A stretch of 64,000 bases of DNA from Chloroflexota bacterium. GTDB taxonomy: Bacteria; Chloroflexota; Dehalococcoidia; Lucifugimonadales; Australimonadaceae. Position numbers and translations under genes: made by a program. The stretch is from NCBI GenBank assembly GCA_027618515.1, contig JAQCEV010000003.1, positions 1-64,000 on the forward strand, in the 5' to 3' direction. The number at the start of each line of letters is the position of its first letter. Within the stretch, counting starts at the first letter, position 1. The notes under the pieces were generated by a model. It was not told the origin of the DNA. It was given only the letters and a program-made list of their open reading frames with translations, and made no database searches. Shown here one piece after another: positions 9,692 to 19,189 of this stretch.

Positions 9692-10195
9692 TTACCCGCC
9701 GAGGCCGAACCGAATGAACCGGCTGACCTTGATGTTCTCTCCGACCCTGGCTCGGACATCCAAGATGAGATCTGCGATGGACTTGGAGGATTCCTTGATA
9801 AACGGTTGGTTCATCAGGCAAACCTCATCAGGATCACGCGTGTCATCTGCGGGCATGTCTTCGCGTGACACGTAGATAGCTCCCATCGCCGCGACCTGCA
9901 TGGCGATGTTGTGTGCAAGTTCAACGAACTCAGGCGTGCGGGCTACGAAGTCCGTTTCGCAATTGAGTTCGACGAGGGCGCCTATGCGTCCTCCCCCGTG
10001 GATGTAGGAATCCACGAGGCCTTCTGCGGTGGAGCGGTCGCCCTTGCTGGCGGCCTTGCTCAGGCCCTTTTCGCGGAGGGCCACTTCTGCTTTGTCTTGG
10101 TTACCGTCCGCGGCTTCAAGAGCACGCTTGACATCCATGATGCCTGCGCCTGTTCGCTCTCGAAGCTCACGGATCGCTTCAGTTGAGATTGCCAC
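9692..10195 (-). CDS. tsf: Elongation factor Ts, short form
   Basis: IRELRERTGAGIMDVKRAL, ELNCETDFVAR. Confidence 0.95.
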   Translation of the reverse strand: MAISTEAIRELRERTGAGIMDVKRALEAADGNQDKAEVALREKGLSKAASKGDRSTAEGLVDSYIHGGGRIGALVELNCETDFVARTPEFVELAHNIAMQVAAMGAIYVSREDMPADDTRDPDEVCLMNQPFIKESSKSIADLILDVRARVGENIKVSRFIRFGLGG

Positions 10196-10227
10196 TCGGA
10201 TACCTCTTTAGGTTATTCGTGTTGTTT

Positions 10228-11307
10228 CTAGCTAGCCGGTTGGTCAGCAGCCGGAGCTTCGGCGACTGGCGCTGCTTCAGCCACTGGGGGCACTGCTGCA
10301 GGTGCTGTTTCGGCTATGGGCGCTGCGGCAACGACAGGCGCTGCTTCGGCTACGGGCGCTGCGGCAACGACAGGTGCTGTTTCGGCTACGGGCGCTGCGG
10401 CGGCGACAGGCGCTGCTTCGGCTACGGGCGCTGCGGCGGCGACAGGAGGCTCGTCAGTGGGGGAAGCGACTGCGAACGATGAGACATCGATGGCGCCGTC
10501 ACCACCCTCAGCACCGTCTTCGCCAACGTCGCTGTAGCCACCACGGGTTGCGAGCCACTCGCTGTGGCCCGTGAGGGCGGAGTTGGCGATGTGGGCGCTG
10601 ACCAGCCGGATGGACCGGATCGCGTCGTCGTTGCCTGGGATCGGCCAGTCGATGAGAGTCGGGTCGCAGTCGGTGTCGGTAAGGGCGATGATCGGGATAC
10701 CCGCTCGGCGCGCCTCGGCGACAGCGATGTTCTCCCGGCCCACGTCCACGACGAAGATTGCGCCGGGGAGTGTTGTCATCTCTTTGATGCCACCAAGGTA
10801 TCGGTTCATCTTGCTCATGAGGGTGCCAAGCTTGAGGGCTTCCTTCTTGGGAAGGCGCTCGAACTGACCATGGGCCTGATGCTCTTCAAGACTAACGAGG
10901 TAGTCGATGCGCGTCTGGATGGTCGAGAAGTTGGTGATGGTACCGCCCAACCAACGCTGGTTGATGTAGTACTGGCCACCACGGATGGCTTCCTCGCGGA
11001 CGGCATCCTGTGCTTGCTTCTTGGTACCGACCATGAGGATCTTCTTGCCTGACGCCGCCACTTCAGTGGCGAATTTGCAGGCTTGTTCCAGCAGGTCCAT
11101 GGTTTGCTGGAGGTCCACGATGTGGATCCCGTTGCGCTGGGCGAAGATGAATCGCCTCATGCGAGGGTTCCAACGGTGGGTTTGGTGACCGAAGTGCACT
11201 CCTGCTTCCAGAAGCGCTTTCATGGTCAAGGGCTCTGTGCTCGGGTCATACGGCGGCCTAGCTGGCGGCGGAGTTGTGACGCGGGGGTCGGTTGTCTGCT
11301 GAACCAT
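10228..11307 (-). CDS. rpsB: 30S ribosomal protein S2 with long Ala/Pro/Val repeat C-terminal tail
   Basis: [24 protein letters not shown]2 core, then [12 protein letters not shown]-type repeats. Confidence 0.95.
   Translation of the reverse strand: MVQQTTDPRVTTPPPARPPYDPSTEPLTMKALLEAGVHFGHQTHRWNPRMRRFIFAQRNGIHIVDLQQTMDLLEQACKFATEVAASGKKILMVGTKKQAQDAVREEAIRGGQYYINQRWLGGTITNFSTIQTRIDYLVSLEEHQAHGQFERLPKKEALKLGTLMSKMNRYLGGIKEMTTLPGAIFVVDVGRENIAVAEARRAGIPIIALTDTDCDPTLIDWPIPGNDDAIRSIRLVSAHIANSALTGHSEWLATRGGYSDVGEDGAEGGDGAIDVSSFAVASPTDEPPVAAAAPVAEAAPVAAAAPVAETAPVVAAAPVAEAAPVVAAAPIAETAPAAVPPVAEAAPVAEAPAADQPAS
10300..10445. repeat. 36-nt tandem repeat encoding the S2 tail
   Basis: cgctgcttcggctacgggcgctgcggcaacgacagg and near-identical successive copies. 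Confidence 0.85.
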
Positions 11308-11504
11308 GGCACCTGCCTTTCTGTTGGTCTAAGAGATTTCCGCCTGGCTCAACAGTCCTGGCGGCTTGATAGACATCTGGAAAAGTATAGCACGAGAGGT
11401 AGGGGCAGACAGAGGGATTAGGAGACGACGACCACCGCCAGGGGCGCGGCGTTGCGCTCCTGCGTTGGCTCTGACCAGCCTGCGGGGCTGGCAGGGCGGG
11501 ATGA

Positions 11505-11828
11505 CTAAGCCGCAGCTTCTTCGAGACCCAGCGCTTCGAGGAGCTTGTGGTGCAGGGCGGTCGGGCTGAACGGCTTGGTCATGTAGTCGTCGGCCCCTGC
11601 CATAAGCGCACGGTCGATCTCCGATTCCTGCGCCAACGCGGTGAGCATGATGACCTTGGTGTTAGAGGTGCTGGGATCCTTGCGGATCGCCTCGCAGACC
11701 GATATCCCGTCCATCTTCGGCATCTGCACGTCGAGGAACACGAGGTCGGGGCGCTCAGCCTTGCAGAGTTCGAGCGCTCGCTGTCCGTCGCTCGCCAGCA
11801 AGACTTGGTAGCGTTCGTCGGATCCCAT
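11505..11828 (-). CDS. Receiver-domain protein lacking the N-terminal beta1/acidic-pair region
   Basis: YQVLLASDGQRALELCKAERPDLVFLDVQMPKMDGISVCEAIRKD...KPFSPTAL; AAAAGGAG ribosome-binding-like site just upstream. Longer ORF reading starts at 11993. Confidence 0.7.
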   Translation of the reverse strand: MGSDERYQVLLASDGQRALELCKAERPDLVFLDVQMPKMDGISVCEAIRKDPSTSNTKVIMLTALAQESEIDRALMAGADDYMTKPFSPTALHHKLLEALGLEEAAA

Positions 11829-11889
11829 CGTCATCACTACCGCTCCTTTTGGGGTCTCCCGTTTGATCCCATGTTCATGCCGCTTTTCA

Positions 11890-14800
11890 TCAGGCAGCCT
11901 CTGGTGTTCCTTGTACCCGACCACCTGGCACCTGACCGCTCGCAGTGGGCAACGCCACGAAGAACGTGGTGCCTTGACCTTCGATGCTTTCAAGCCAGAT
12001 CTCGCCGTCCATGCGTCCGACGATCTCTTTCACGATGTAGAGGCCGAGCCCGGTGCCTCGTATGGAGAGCGTTTCGGCGCGCTGGATGCGCTGGAAGGAG
12101 TTGAAGAGGGTCGGCTGGTCCTTGGCAGCGATACCGATCCCTTGGTCAGCGACGCTAAAGACCACACGAGAGCCTGCGCTGTCTTCGAAAGCGTTGATCG
12201 CCACCGTGCCGCCGCCAGGGCTGTACTTGACTGCGTTCGACACCAGGTTCAGAAGCACCTGGGTCAATTTGTTCTTGTCAGCGAGCACCCGAGGCAGATC
12301 CTCAGGTGTTTCTACAGTGAGGGAATGGTCGACGCTTGCGTGCTGCATCTTTTCCGCGGCTTCGTCGAGGGCCTGCCGAACATCGATGGGTCTAAGGTTG
12401 AAGGTGACGTTGCCGGACTGAATCATGGAAACGTCCAGCAAATCATCGATGATCCCGATGACGCGCTCGACGTCCTCGTAGATGTGCGCGAGCCATACGG
12501 CCTGCCGTTCGGGTGACGTGCCTCCGCCCATGAGGAGTTCGGTGAAGCCCATAACGGTGGTCATCGGCGTGCGCAACTCGTGGGATGCGATGGATACGAA
12601 GATGTCGCGACGGCGTTCGTGCTCACGCTCTTGGGTGACGTCGCGGAGCAACACCCCTGTCAGGCTTTCATCAACCGAGACGTTGATGGGGAACAGCGAG
12701 ACGGCGAGGTCACGGTGTGATGCGCCTGAGGTGGCGACTTCCAGAGAGCTGCCGCTGGAGCCCTCGATGAGGGTAGCGAAGTCGGCGGAGTGACTCGGCT
12801 GATCGAATCGCTCAGGTGAGCGAAGCAGCCAGGCTCGAAGGCTCTTGCCACGGATCTCAGATTGGCCTGTGCCGAGCAGTTGCTCGGCCGCGCCGTTGCA
12901 GAATACGACTTGCCCATCAACGTCCAACACGATCAGGCCTTCGGCCATACTGCTGTGGATAGCGTTGAGGGTTTGGCGGCCTCGCTCTTCCTCGTTATAC
13001 AGCCGGATGTTGTCCAGCAAGACGGAGGCCATGGCAGAGAAGAGGCTCAACAGGCGCTCATCCTCCGGGTTGAAGCGATTGCTTGGTTGCTTATCAGCGA
13101 GGAAGAAACTTCCGATGGTGCCGTCAGTACAGCGGAATGGAACACCGAGCACGCTCTTGAAACCTGCGGCAGCGGAATCGCTATCTGTGAATGGCGAATC
13201 ATTAACACGCACCGCGCTCTTGTGCTCCTGTACGAGGGCGAAACGCATGAGGCCAAGCACATCGTTCACGTTGTTTTCAGCCTCGATCTGATCGGGGGTG
13301 CCAGGTTCCCCGAGCTCGGAGGTAACGAGAGACTTCATGTTGCCCGCAACACTCCAAACGACGACGCCTCCGTGGCGTGCCCCCACGAGTTGCTTCGCTG
13401 CTTCGACGAGATTCCGTAGCGCTTGGTCTGGGCTACCCGCGATGGCAAGTTGCTCAGCAGCGATCCGGACGGCTTCAAGGCGTGCGTACTCTCGCTCCAG
13501 GGCAACGTTTACTTGCTGGCCGAGACGAGCGATGTTGAGCAGGACTCCGAAGTTCTCGGCGATGGCGCTCAGCAGGCGCAATTGTTCAGGGGGATAAGGT
13601 CGGTCAGTCCGACCAGTGACCACGAGGACACCCAAGACCTCACCGCTCAGGATTACCGGGGCAGCGTTGACGGATCGAGCGCCGGCATCGATGGCGAGCG
13701 CGATGGGGTCCTTGCTGACGTTGGAGGATGTGCCGGTGACCTTCTGGGCCAGGGCTCGCCCAACGATGCTGTGAGCGACGGCTTCAGGTGTGAGCTCTCC
13801 AGTATCCGATCCACCGGCGAGCCAGCGCACGGGCCCCCCGGTTCGTTCGGCACCCACAAGCGCTGCACCGCTGCCCGCCATGGTGCGAGTCGCTAGTCGT
13901 AGGAGAGCGGCGGCTTTTTCATCGAAGCCGCCTTGGCTGGCCATGATGCGTGAGATGGAGAACATGGTTTCGCTCGCAACGGTGAGGCGCCCAGATTCTT
14001 CCACCCAATCGCGGCGCTCAAACGCCATGACGAGCCTATCTGCGGCGGCGGTGACCATGCGAACGCGAGAGCGGTCGTAGTGGTCGGCGGTCGCTGCCAC
14101 GGCAGATAGCATGCCGACGACGCGCCCGTTAACTTGGAGAGGTACTGCAACAAGAGCGCCAACGCCGGGTTGACCCAATTGGGGCACACCCGTGGCGGTG
14201 CCCATGCGCATCTTCTCGTCGCGCGGCTTTGCTCCTCCCAGAGGGTGGTCGGGGCCAGGCGGGAGCGATCCCGCAGGCGCTTCGACGACTAAGTTGCCAG
14301 CACGACCGTCCAGGGGTTCCGTGACCAGGAGCACGATGCGATCGGACTCGGAGGCGACGACGAGTGACTCAAGTAGCGTCTCGCAAACCGTCTCGAAGGA
14401 TGCGTCGTCGAGCTCGTCCGCAGCGGCCACTTCCAGAAGCGCGTCGAACTGAGCGTGGGTGAACTCCATGGGCGCGATCGTCCTGGGTGCATCAACGCGA
14501 TTGAATGAAGCGATGGCTCCGACGACTTCTCCTCTGACGAGCAGCGGAGCAGCGTTCAAGGTGAATGACGTGGACGTGCCATTACGGCCGACTACATCGA
14601 ATCGCTCGTGGTGCTCGGTGGCGCCGCCCGTGAGCACGCTGCTGATGGGGTGGGATGCGTCTTGCCGGGCGACGGGTAGTACCTCGCTCACGGGACGGCC
14701 TAACGCATCGTCGAGCGGCCAACCGGTCAACTCGGTGGCGACGCTGTTGAAGAACGAGATGCGCCCTTCCGCGTCGACGCTCAGAGCACCGTCGGCTGAT

Positions 14801-14943
14801 GACTCGAGCACGCGCTCCGCGGGTCCGCGCTTGGACGTGCCACGGGATTCGAGTTCCCGGACACGAAGACGAAGGGCCGCCAGTTCGGCGGCTAGTTGTA
14901 GTCGAGGGTCTTGATTCGCCATGTCCAACGCCAGATCAATCAA
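11890..14943 (-). CDS. Multi-sensor PAS/GAF hybrid-type histidine kinase (HisKA + HATPase)
   Basis: PAS segments, several GAF-like segments, SIASHELRTPMTTVMGF, NLVSNAVKYSPGGG, GTGLGLYIVKEIV. Confidence 0.9.
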   Translation of the reverse strand: MIDLALDMANQDPRLQLAAELAALRLRVRELESRGTSKRGPAERVLESSADGALSVDAEGRISFFNSVATELTGWPLDDALGRPVSEVLPVARQDASHPISSVLTGGATEHHERFDVVGRNGTSTSFTLNAAPLLVRGEVVGAIASFNRVDAPRTIAPMEFTHAQFDALLEVAAADELDDASFETVCETLLESLVVASESDRIVLLVTEPLDGRAGNLVVEAPAGSLPPGPDHPLGGAKPRDEKMRMGTATGVPQLGQPGVGALVAVPLQVNGRVVGMLSAVAATADHYDRSRVRMVTAAADRLVMAFERRDWVEESGRLTVASETMFSISRIMASQGGFDEKAAALLRLATRTMAGSGAALVGAERTGGPVRWLAGGSDTGELTPEAVAHSIVGRALAQKVTGTSSNVSKDPIALAIDAGARSVNAAPVILSGEVLGVLVVTGRTDRPYPPEQLRLLSAIAENFGVLLNIARLGQQVNVALEREYARLEAVRIAAEQLAIAGSPDQALRNLVEAAKQLVGARHGGVVVWSVAGNMKSLVTSELGEPGTPDQIEAENNVNDVLGLMRFALVQEHKSAVRVNDSPFTDSDSAAAGFKSVLGVPFRCTDGTIGSFFLADKQPSNRFNPEDERLLSLFSAMASVLLDNIRLYNEEERGRQTLNAIHSSMAEGLIVLDVDGQVVFCNGAAEQLLGTGQSEIRGKSLRAWLLRSPERFDQPSHSADFATLIEGSSGSSLEVATSGASHRDLAVSLFPINVSVDESLTGVLLRDVTQEREHERRRDIFVSIASHELRTPMTTVMGFTELLMGGGTSPERQAVWLAHIYEDVERVIGIIDDLLDVSMIQSGNVTFNLRPIDVRQALDEAAEKMQHASVDHSLTVETPEDLPRVLADKNKLTQVLLNLVSNAVKYSPGGGTVAINAFEDSAGSRVVFSVADQGIGIAAKDQPTLFNSFQRIQRAETLSIRGTGLGLYIVKEIVGRMDGEIWLESIEGQGTTFFVALPTASGQVPGGRVQGTPEAA

Positions 14944-15085
14944 ATCCGCAGGGGCACGCTTCCGCGTCAGCTACGACGTGGCGTGGGTGTCCCATTGCGA
15001 TTGTCACGCTGGGGTGTCTACCCGGAACACGGGGGAAACTCGTGCCTTCGCTGGTGGTTATCCCCCAAGTCCCCAAGCAAGCCGC

Positions 15086-15805
15086 TCAGCTTGTCACATC
15101 CAAGAACGCGGTGACGGAGTCGAAGACGGCGTTGAATTGGGGTGCGGTGAGGCGCCCGGTGTTGGTGTTACGGGGGCTGGGGTGATAGGTGGCGAACAAG
15201 GTCGGCTGGCCCTCGCCAAGGTCATAGCGTGCGCCATGCTTGAACTGGTGGCGAAGCGGCAAGCCGGTGCGCTCTCGCATGGCGCGAATGAAGTTGTCGA
15301 AAGCAACGCGTCCGAACGCGAGGGCTACTTTGAGGTTGGGGAGGAGGTCGATCTCCTGGAATATGTACGGGCGGCAGGTGTGCTGCTCGGCGGCGGTCGC
15401 TTTGTCGTTGGGCGGCGCGCAGCGAACCACGGCGATCTCGAAGGCGTCGTTCAGGGTGAGGCCATCGTCGCGACTGAGGGAGGTTGGTTGGGAGGCAAAG
15501 CCTACTCGATGAAGAGCTTTGACCAGGAAGTCAGCGGTGGGGTCGCCAGTGAACATGCGCCCCGTGCGGTTGGCACCGTGGGAGGCAGGAGCGAGGCCAA
15601 CGAGTAGCAATCGAGCGTTGGGGTCACCGTGGCTGGGAACAGGGGCGCCCCAGTAGTCCCACTCCCTGAAACTAGCGCGACGTTCGTCGGTTGCCTTGCG
15701 CTCGCGAAACTCGACGAGGCGTGGGCAAGCGCGACAGGTGACGATGCGCTGCTGGAGCTGGCGCATGGGCCCCTGGAGTGGACCGTCGTAGTCTCGCTTG
15801 ATCAT
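15086..15805 (-). CDS. Uracil-DNA glycosylase, family 5-like (UdgB type)
   Basis: CRACPRLVEFRE, VGLAPASHGANRTGRMFTGD, ATYHPSPRNTNTG. Confidence 0.85.
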   Translation of the reverse strand: MIKRDYDGPLQGPMRQLQQRIVTCRACPRLVEFRERKATDERRASFREWDYWGAPVPSHGDPNARLLLVGLAPASHGANRTGRMFTGDPTADFLVKALHRVGFASQPTSLSRDDGLTLNDAFEIAVVRCAPPNDKATAAEQHTCRPYIFQEIDLLPNLKVALAFGRVAFDNFIRAMRERTGLPLRHQFKHGARYDLGEGQPTLFATYHPSPRNTNTGRLTAPQFNAVFDSVTAFLDVTS

Positions 15806-15872
15806 GGTGTGGGGCCTCGGATGTCGGGCGCGTTAGGATGAGAGCGTATCCCATACTCCAAAGTGAGGTTCG

Positions 15873-16394
15873 TTGATGTCCACCGATTACCGCTCCCTTA
15901 TCAGAGATATCCCCGATTTCCCGCAAGCCGGGATCATGTTCCGCGACATCACTCCTCTGTTGGGTGATGCTGAAGCGTATAAAGCGGCTATCCAGGCGCT
16001 GGCCGAGCCGTTCCGCGACGCGGGGATCGATCAGGTGGCGGCGATCGAGGCGCGAGGCTACATGCTGGGCTGCCCCCTGGCAGTGGAGCTTGGCGCCGGG
16101 TTCGTGCCGGTGCGTAAGGTAGGCAAGCTGCCATTCGAGACGTATAAGGCGGAGTACGCGCTGGAGTACGGCGAGGCGGAGATCGAGATGCACCGCGACG
16201 GGTTGCTCGCCCACCACCGTGTGCTGCTGATCGACGATGTCCTGGCGACGGGCGGGACGATGGCTGCGACGATCGATCTCGTACAGCAGTCGGGTGCGAC
16301 GGTGGCGGGGGTCGCGGTGCTGATCGAATTGGCGGCGCTGGACGGCCGGAAGGCGCTGGGCGGCCAAGACGTGTTCTCGCTGATCACGCTCTAG
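15873..16394 (+). CDS. apt: Adenine phosphoribosyltransferase
   Basis: IRDIPDFPQAGIMFRDITPLL, VLLIDDVLATGGTM. Confidence 0.95.
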   Translation: MMSTDYRSLIRDIPDFPQAGIMFRDITPLLGDAEAYKAAIQALAEPFRDAGIDQVAAIEARGYMLGCPLAVELGAGFVPVRKVGKLPFETYKAEYALEYGEAEIEMHRDGLLAHHRVLLIDDVLATGGTMAATIDLVQQSGATVAGVAVLIELAALDGRKALGGQDVFSLITL

Positions 16395-16504
16395 GGCTTC
16401 ACGGCAACGGGCGCTTCACAAGAGACTCACGGGCTCAAGCGCGCACATCACACGCTGGTGATATGGTGCGGCGACAGTAGGCGATAGTAGGGACAGTCAC
16501 GAAG

Positions 16505-16696
16505 GTGAGGTGTCACATGCTGGAGCGCCAAGAGCTTGCAGGAGTCGTGTTTGGGCTCGGGGCCGTCATCGAGATAGTGGGGATAATCGGCCTGGGTACG
16601 GGCGACGCACTGAACTATGCGGTCATGGGCGCGGGCATAGCGCTGATGATTGTCGGGGCGGCCTGGTGGACGCTTCTGAAGCGTCGTGGCCTGTAA
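16505..16696 (+). CDS. Small two-TM protein, unknown function
   Basis: 63 aa, two hydrophobic segments. Confidence 0.4.
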   Translation: MRCHMLERQELAGVVFGLGAVIEIVGIIGLGTGDALNYAVMGAGIALMIVGAAWWTLLKRRGL

Positions 16697-16770
16697 TCCA
16701 GCTTGCCGGGCAGTTGTTTGAGGGCTTCCACCGTTGACGGAAATCGTCACTGGTGCTAGCGTTTTTGATA

Positions 16771-17060
16771 ACGGCTGTGATGGAGACGAGTAGGCAGGTT
16801 CCCCGACGAACAGCGAACCGGAGTTGGTGTGAGTCCGGTATGTCGGCCCTAGTTGAAGATCCCTCTTGAGCCGTCAGCCGAAACCCCTTCGTGAGCGTTT
16901 TTCGCGAGCACTGGGGGAGTAGACCTGACCGGGTTGCCGCCCGTTACCAGTGGCGAGAGCGTGTTGGCGCTCTACAAAGTGCTCTCCAGTCACACGGGGG
17001 GAACGAGGGTGGTACCGCGGGTAATTCGTAACCCGTCCCTTTCTGGGGACGGGTTTTTTG
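16771..17060 (+). promoter_or_regulatory. T-box leader (tRNA-Ile specificity inferred) with terminator, upstream of cimA
   Basis: GATGGAGACGAGTAGGCAGG start, GAAGATCCC specifier region (AUC at 16859-16861), T-box core AGGGTGGTACCGCGG at 17006-17020, terminator ACCCGTCCC...GGGACGGGTTTTTT. Confidence 0.9.
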
Positions 17061-17111
17061 TTGGTCATTTTTCGCCGCTGAATGCGGGCTGGTAGTCGAA
17101 AAGAGGGCACG

Positions 17112-18698
17112 ATGAGTGAATTTACGCTATACGACACGACGCTGCGCGATGGCACCCAGATGGAGGGCATCAGCCTGTCTGTGGAGGACAAGCTGAACAT
17201 CGCAGAGCGATTGGACCAGTTGGGCGTGCACTTCATCGAAGGCGGCTGGCCAGGCTCCAACCCGAAGGACGAGGAGTTCTTCCGGCGCGCGAAGGATCTA
17301 AAGCTGACGAATGCGAAAATCGTCGCGTTCGGCTCGACGAGGCGCGCGAATACGCGCCCCGAGGACGACCCGAACCTGCAGGCGCTGCTGGACTGCGGTG
17401 CGCCCGTGGTGACGCTCGTGGGCAAGACGTCGGATGAGCAGGTAACCAAGGTGCTGGAGACATCGCTGGAGGAGAATCTGGCGATGATCCGGGACTCGAT
17501 CGAGTACCTACGGTCGAAGGGGCTACGCGTGATCTTCGACGCTGAGCACTTCTTCGACGGCTACGCGGCGAACCAGGAATACTCGATGGCATGCGTGAAG
17601 ACGGCGTCTGAGGCTGGCGCGGAGCAGGTGGTGCTGTGCGACACGAACGGCGGCACGATGCCCGTGGATGTGTTCTCCGTGGTGAGCGCGGTGCGTGGCG
17701 CAGTGGAGGGTGGCATCGGTATCCACTGCCACAACGACGCCGATGTCGCCGTTGCGAACAGCATCGCGGCCGTGCAAGCGGGCGCGACGCAGGTACAGGG
17801 GACGATCAACGGTTACGGCGAGCGTTGCGGCAATGCGAATCTCGTTTCGGTGATCGCGAACCTGAAGCTGAAGTTAGGCATGGACGTGGTGACCGACGAG
17901 CAGTTGGGGCATCTGACGGAGGTACACCGGTTCGTGGCGGAACTGGCGAACATGCCACGAAGCCGATACCAGCCATACGTGGGGGATAGCGCGTTCGCAC
18001 ACAAGGGCGGGCTGCACGCGTCGGCGACGGCGAAGATGGATATGGCCTACCAGCACATCGAGCCGGGGCTCGTGGGTAATGCGAAGCGCGTGGTGGTTTC
18101 AGAACTGGCAGGTCGCGCGAACATCGTGATCAAGCTGGAAGAGGCGGGGCTGACGGCAGATGTGCCGAAGGAAAGCTTGGGCGATCTGCTGAAGCTGCTG
18201 AAGGATCAAGAGGCGCACGGTTTCCAGTACGAGGGCGCGGAGGCGTCGTTCCGTCTGTTGGTTCGGCGGACGCTCCCTGGCTACTCTCGCCCGTTCGAGT
18301 TGGTTGATTACATGGTGGTGATGGAGAAACGTCGCCGCCAAAACAGCTCGCAAGACAACGGCGATGAGACGTTGTGCGAGGCGATGGTGAAGGTACGGGT
18401 GCATGGCGAGCTGATGCACACGGTGGCAGAGGGAAACGGGCCCGTCAACGCGATAGACGCCGCGCTACGCAAGGGGCTGATCCAGGCGTACCCAGCGGTG
18501 GCGAACGTGCAGCTAACCGACTACAAGGTGCGCGTCGTGGAGCAAGGGCCCGATGGAACGGGTGCTGTGGTGCGGGTGCTGGTGGAGTCCACGGACGGCG
18601 AGCACTACTGGAACACGGTGGGGGCGTCGGCGAACATCATCGAAGCTTCGTGGCAAGCGCTGACCGACAGCCTGGAGTACGCGCTGCTGGCGAAGTAA
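17112..18698 (+). CDS. cimA: (R)-citramalate synthase family
   Basis: LYDTTLRDGTQMEGISLSVEDKL, FIEGGWPGSNPKD, HCHNDADVAVANS; LeuA-type C-terminal dimer domain. Confidence 0.9.
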   Translation: MSEFTLYDTTLRDGTQMEGISLSVEDKLNIAERLDQLGVHFIEGGWPGSNPKDEEFFRRAKDLKLTNAKIVAFGSTRRANTRPEDDPNLQALLDCGAPVVTLVGKTSDEQVTKVLETSLEENLAMIRDSIEYLRSKGLRVIFDAEHFFDGYAANQEYSMACVKTASEAGAEQVVLCDTNGGTMPVDVFSVVSAVRGAVEGGIGIHCHNDADVAVANSIAAVQAGATQVQGTINGYGERCGNANLVSVIANLKLKLGMDVVTDEQLGHLTEVHRFVAELANMPRSRYQPYVGDSAFAHKGGLHASATAKMDMAYQHIEPGLVGNAKRVVVSELAGRANIVIKLEEAGLTADVPKESLGDLLKLLKDQEAHGFQYEGAEASFRLLVRRTLPGYSRPFELVDYMVVMEKRRRQNSSQDNGDETLCEAMVKVRVHGELMHTVAEGNGPVNAIDAALRKGLIQAYPAVANVQLTDYKVRVVEQGPDGTGAVVRVLVESTDGEHYWNTVGASANIIEASWQALTDSLEYALLAK

Positions 18699-18710
18699 GC
18701 TATCCCGACC

Positions 18711-19121
18711 ATGACAACAGACCGCATCTTTTACTCTGACTCCAACGGTATCCGGATAGGGACGTCCGAGATGGCGTTCGGCGAAAAGCGATACGGCACG
18801 CGGAATGTGTCATCGGCGAGCATCGAGACCGAGAACCGGCGCAGGTGGCCGGGGATCTCGATGATGGTCGTCGGCACGGCGATCCTGATTTTCGGATACG
18901 CATCCGACGGGTTCCAGACGATGTTGATGGGCGCAGCCGCTTTCATGGGTGGTTCCATGTACTTCTCACGGCGGAAGCCGAAATACGGGCTGCGGTTGAA
19001 CACGTCGAAGGGGCCGGTGTTCGTGCTCGCTTCCCTGAACAAGTTATTCATGGATCAGGTGAAGGAAGCGATTGATCGATCGATCGACGCTTCCCGGGCT
19101 TCGTTGACGCCGCCCCAATAG
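18711..19121 (+). CDS. DUF6232-like membrane protein
   Basis: Two hydrophobic segments followed by YGLRLNTSKGPVFVLASLNK... Confidence 0.6.
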   Translation: MTTDRIFYSDSNGIRIGTSEMAFGEKRYGTRNVSSASIETENRRRWPGISMMVVGTAILIFGYASDGFQTMLMGAAAFMGGSMYFSRRKPKYGLRLNTSKGPVFVLASLNKLFMDQVKEAIDRSIDASRASLTPPQ

Positions 19122-19189
19122 TCCCGATAGTCCAGCCCTAGAGCAACCCGACGCACATTCCAACGGATGCGCGCCTATCGGGCGTGTAT

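Noticed and set aside
10183-10574. Repeat array at 10.3 kb as possible CRISPR, plus Cys/Arg-rich plus-strand ORFs
   Set aside because: The 36-nt units are contiguous with no unique spacers and encode the rpsB C-terminal tail in frame.
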